6,836 bases of DNA, from contig CAYWDQ010000161.1 of assembly GCA_964457065.1 (NCBI GenBank), forward strand, positions 1 through 6,836, written 5' to 3'. Origin of the DNA: Bog-473 sp964457065. Its GTDB lineage: Bacteria; Actinomycetota; Acidimicrobiia; Acidimicrobiales; RAAP-2. Of this stretch, positions 6,170-6,836 are shown in pieces; position 1 is the stretch's first letter, and every line of letters begins with the position of its first letter. The translations under genes and the position numbers were made by a program. The notes under the pieces were generated by a model. The model had not been told where the DNA came from. It made no database searches and saw nothing but the letters and a program-made list of their open reading frames with translations.

Positions 6170-6836
6170 ATGGGAGGATTCAATCTCGGAGACCTGTGGT
6201 TCGTCATCGCCGCCGTGTTCTGGGGCGGGTTCTTCGTCCTGGAGGGCTTCGACTTCGGGGTCGGCATGCTGCACTCGTTCATCGGGCGCAACGACCTGGA
6301 GCGCCGCGTGATCGTCAACACGATCGGGCCCGTCTGGGACGGCAACGAGGTATGGCTGATCGTGGCGGGGGCGGTGCTCTTCGCCGCCTTCCCCGGCTGG
6401 TACGCCACCATGTTCTCGGCCCTCTACCTGGCCCTGGTGCTGGTTCTGGTCGCCCTGATGGCCCGCGGGGTCTCCTTCGAGTACCAACGCAAGTTCGACG
6501 ACCCTCGCTGGCGCAACTCCTGGCGGTGGGCCCTGACGATCGGCAGCGCGCTGGTGCCGCTTCTGCTCGGGGTGGGCCTGGGCGACCTACTGCACGGACT
6601 GCCCATCAACAGCTCCCACGAGTTCACCGGCAACTTCTTCGATCTCCTCACGCCTTTCGGCCTGTGGTCCGGGCTCACCCTCTTGGTGCTCTCGCTCCTC
6701 ATGGGCGCCACCTACCTCACCTTGAAGACGACGGGTGAAATCCACGCACGGGCCCAGAAGGCGTCGGCCGCCATCGGCGCCGTGGCCGTGGTGGTCACGT
6801 TCGGGTTCATGACCTGGATCCACGTCGGTCTCAGCA
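6170..6836 (+). CDS. cydB: CydB, cytochrome bd quinol oxidase subunit II (3' end beyond window)
   Basis: Second core subunit of cytochrome bd, a membrane partner of CydA that stabilises the haem centres and contributes to proton/oxygen paths. ATG at 6170 lies 9 bases after the cydA stop. The frame stays open to the window edge, giving 222 residues, roughly two-thirds of a usual CydB of about 340. Family hallmarks are VLEGFDFGVGML (23-34), GPVWDGNEVWL (53-63, including the conserved WDGN) and RGVSFEYQRK (99-108). Helices are visible near 11-30, 62-80, 82-98, 121-140, 163-185 and 200-220. No frameshift or missing hallmark is seen in the visible part. The C-terminus, and any gene after it, cannot be judged from this window. 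Confidence 0.96.
   Translation, partial: MGGFNLGDLWFVIAAVFWGGFFVLEGFDFGVGMLHSFIGRNDLERRVIVNTIGPVWDGNEVWLIVAGAVLFAAFPGWYATMFSALYLALVLVLVALMARGVSFEYQRKFDDPRWRNSWRWALTIGSALVPLLLGVGLGDLLHGLPINSSHEFTGNFFDLLTPFGLWSGLTLLVLSLLMGATYLTLKTTGEIHARAQKASAAIGAVAVVVTFGFMTWIHVGLS

Noticed and set aside
4621..6738. 705-codon + strand open frame overlapping cydA and cydB in another frame
   Set aside because: It has an Arg/Pro/Gly/His-rich composition and no membrane helices, while the other frames encode textbook CydA and CydB. It is a GC-driven shadow.
1..6836. CRISPR arrays, tRNA or rRNA genes, insertion sequences, attachment sites
   Set aside because: I saw no regularly spaced repeats, tRNA-like cloverleaf, rRNA core sequence, transposase motif or terminal inverted repeats. 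The only repeats are short ones already listed.

Overview
The window is high-GC, densely coded DNA from a bacterium, most likely an actinobacterium. The evidence is GTG and TTG starts, 4-base stop/start overlaps, G/C-rich third codon positions and CydA/CydB sequences of actinobacterial style. I cannot name a genus; a deep-branching, environmental actinobacterial lineage is a guess. All recognisable genes are on the + strand.

Bases 1-874 hold a DUF389-type membrane protein gene. It is cut by the left window edge, and its coding signal changes frame twice (near 495-498 and 711-718). Each change looks like one missing base. It is either a decaying gene or a place with two sequence errors. A perfect 9-bp hairpin sits on its stop codon. 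Bases 875-1101 are a non-coding gap with a second, GC-rich hairpin and a good ribosome binding site for the next gene.

Bases 1102-6836 are one tight operon, cydD-cydC-cydA-cydB, with cydB cut by the right edge. CydD and CydC are the two halves of the heterodimeric ABC transporter needed to assemble cytochrome bd. CydA and CydB are the core subunits of the cytochrome bd quinol oxidase itself, a high-affinity oxygen-reducing terminal oxidase. cydD/cydC and cydC/cydA each overlap by 4 bases (GTGA), and cydB follows cydA after 9 bases with an ideal Shine-Dalgarno sequence. The four genes are therefore almost certainly co-transcribed and translationally coupled. CydA keeps all expected haem and quinol residues and has a short Q-loop, so an active oxidase is predicted.

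The main points of interest are the assembly-genes-first order (DCAB), the doubly frameshifted DUF389 gene, a pair of cysteines in the CydA Q-loop, and low-complexity C-terminal tails on CydC and CydA. I do not see a previously undescribed system here; the operon is a recognisable respiratory module in an uncommon arrangement.
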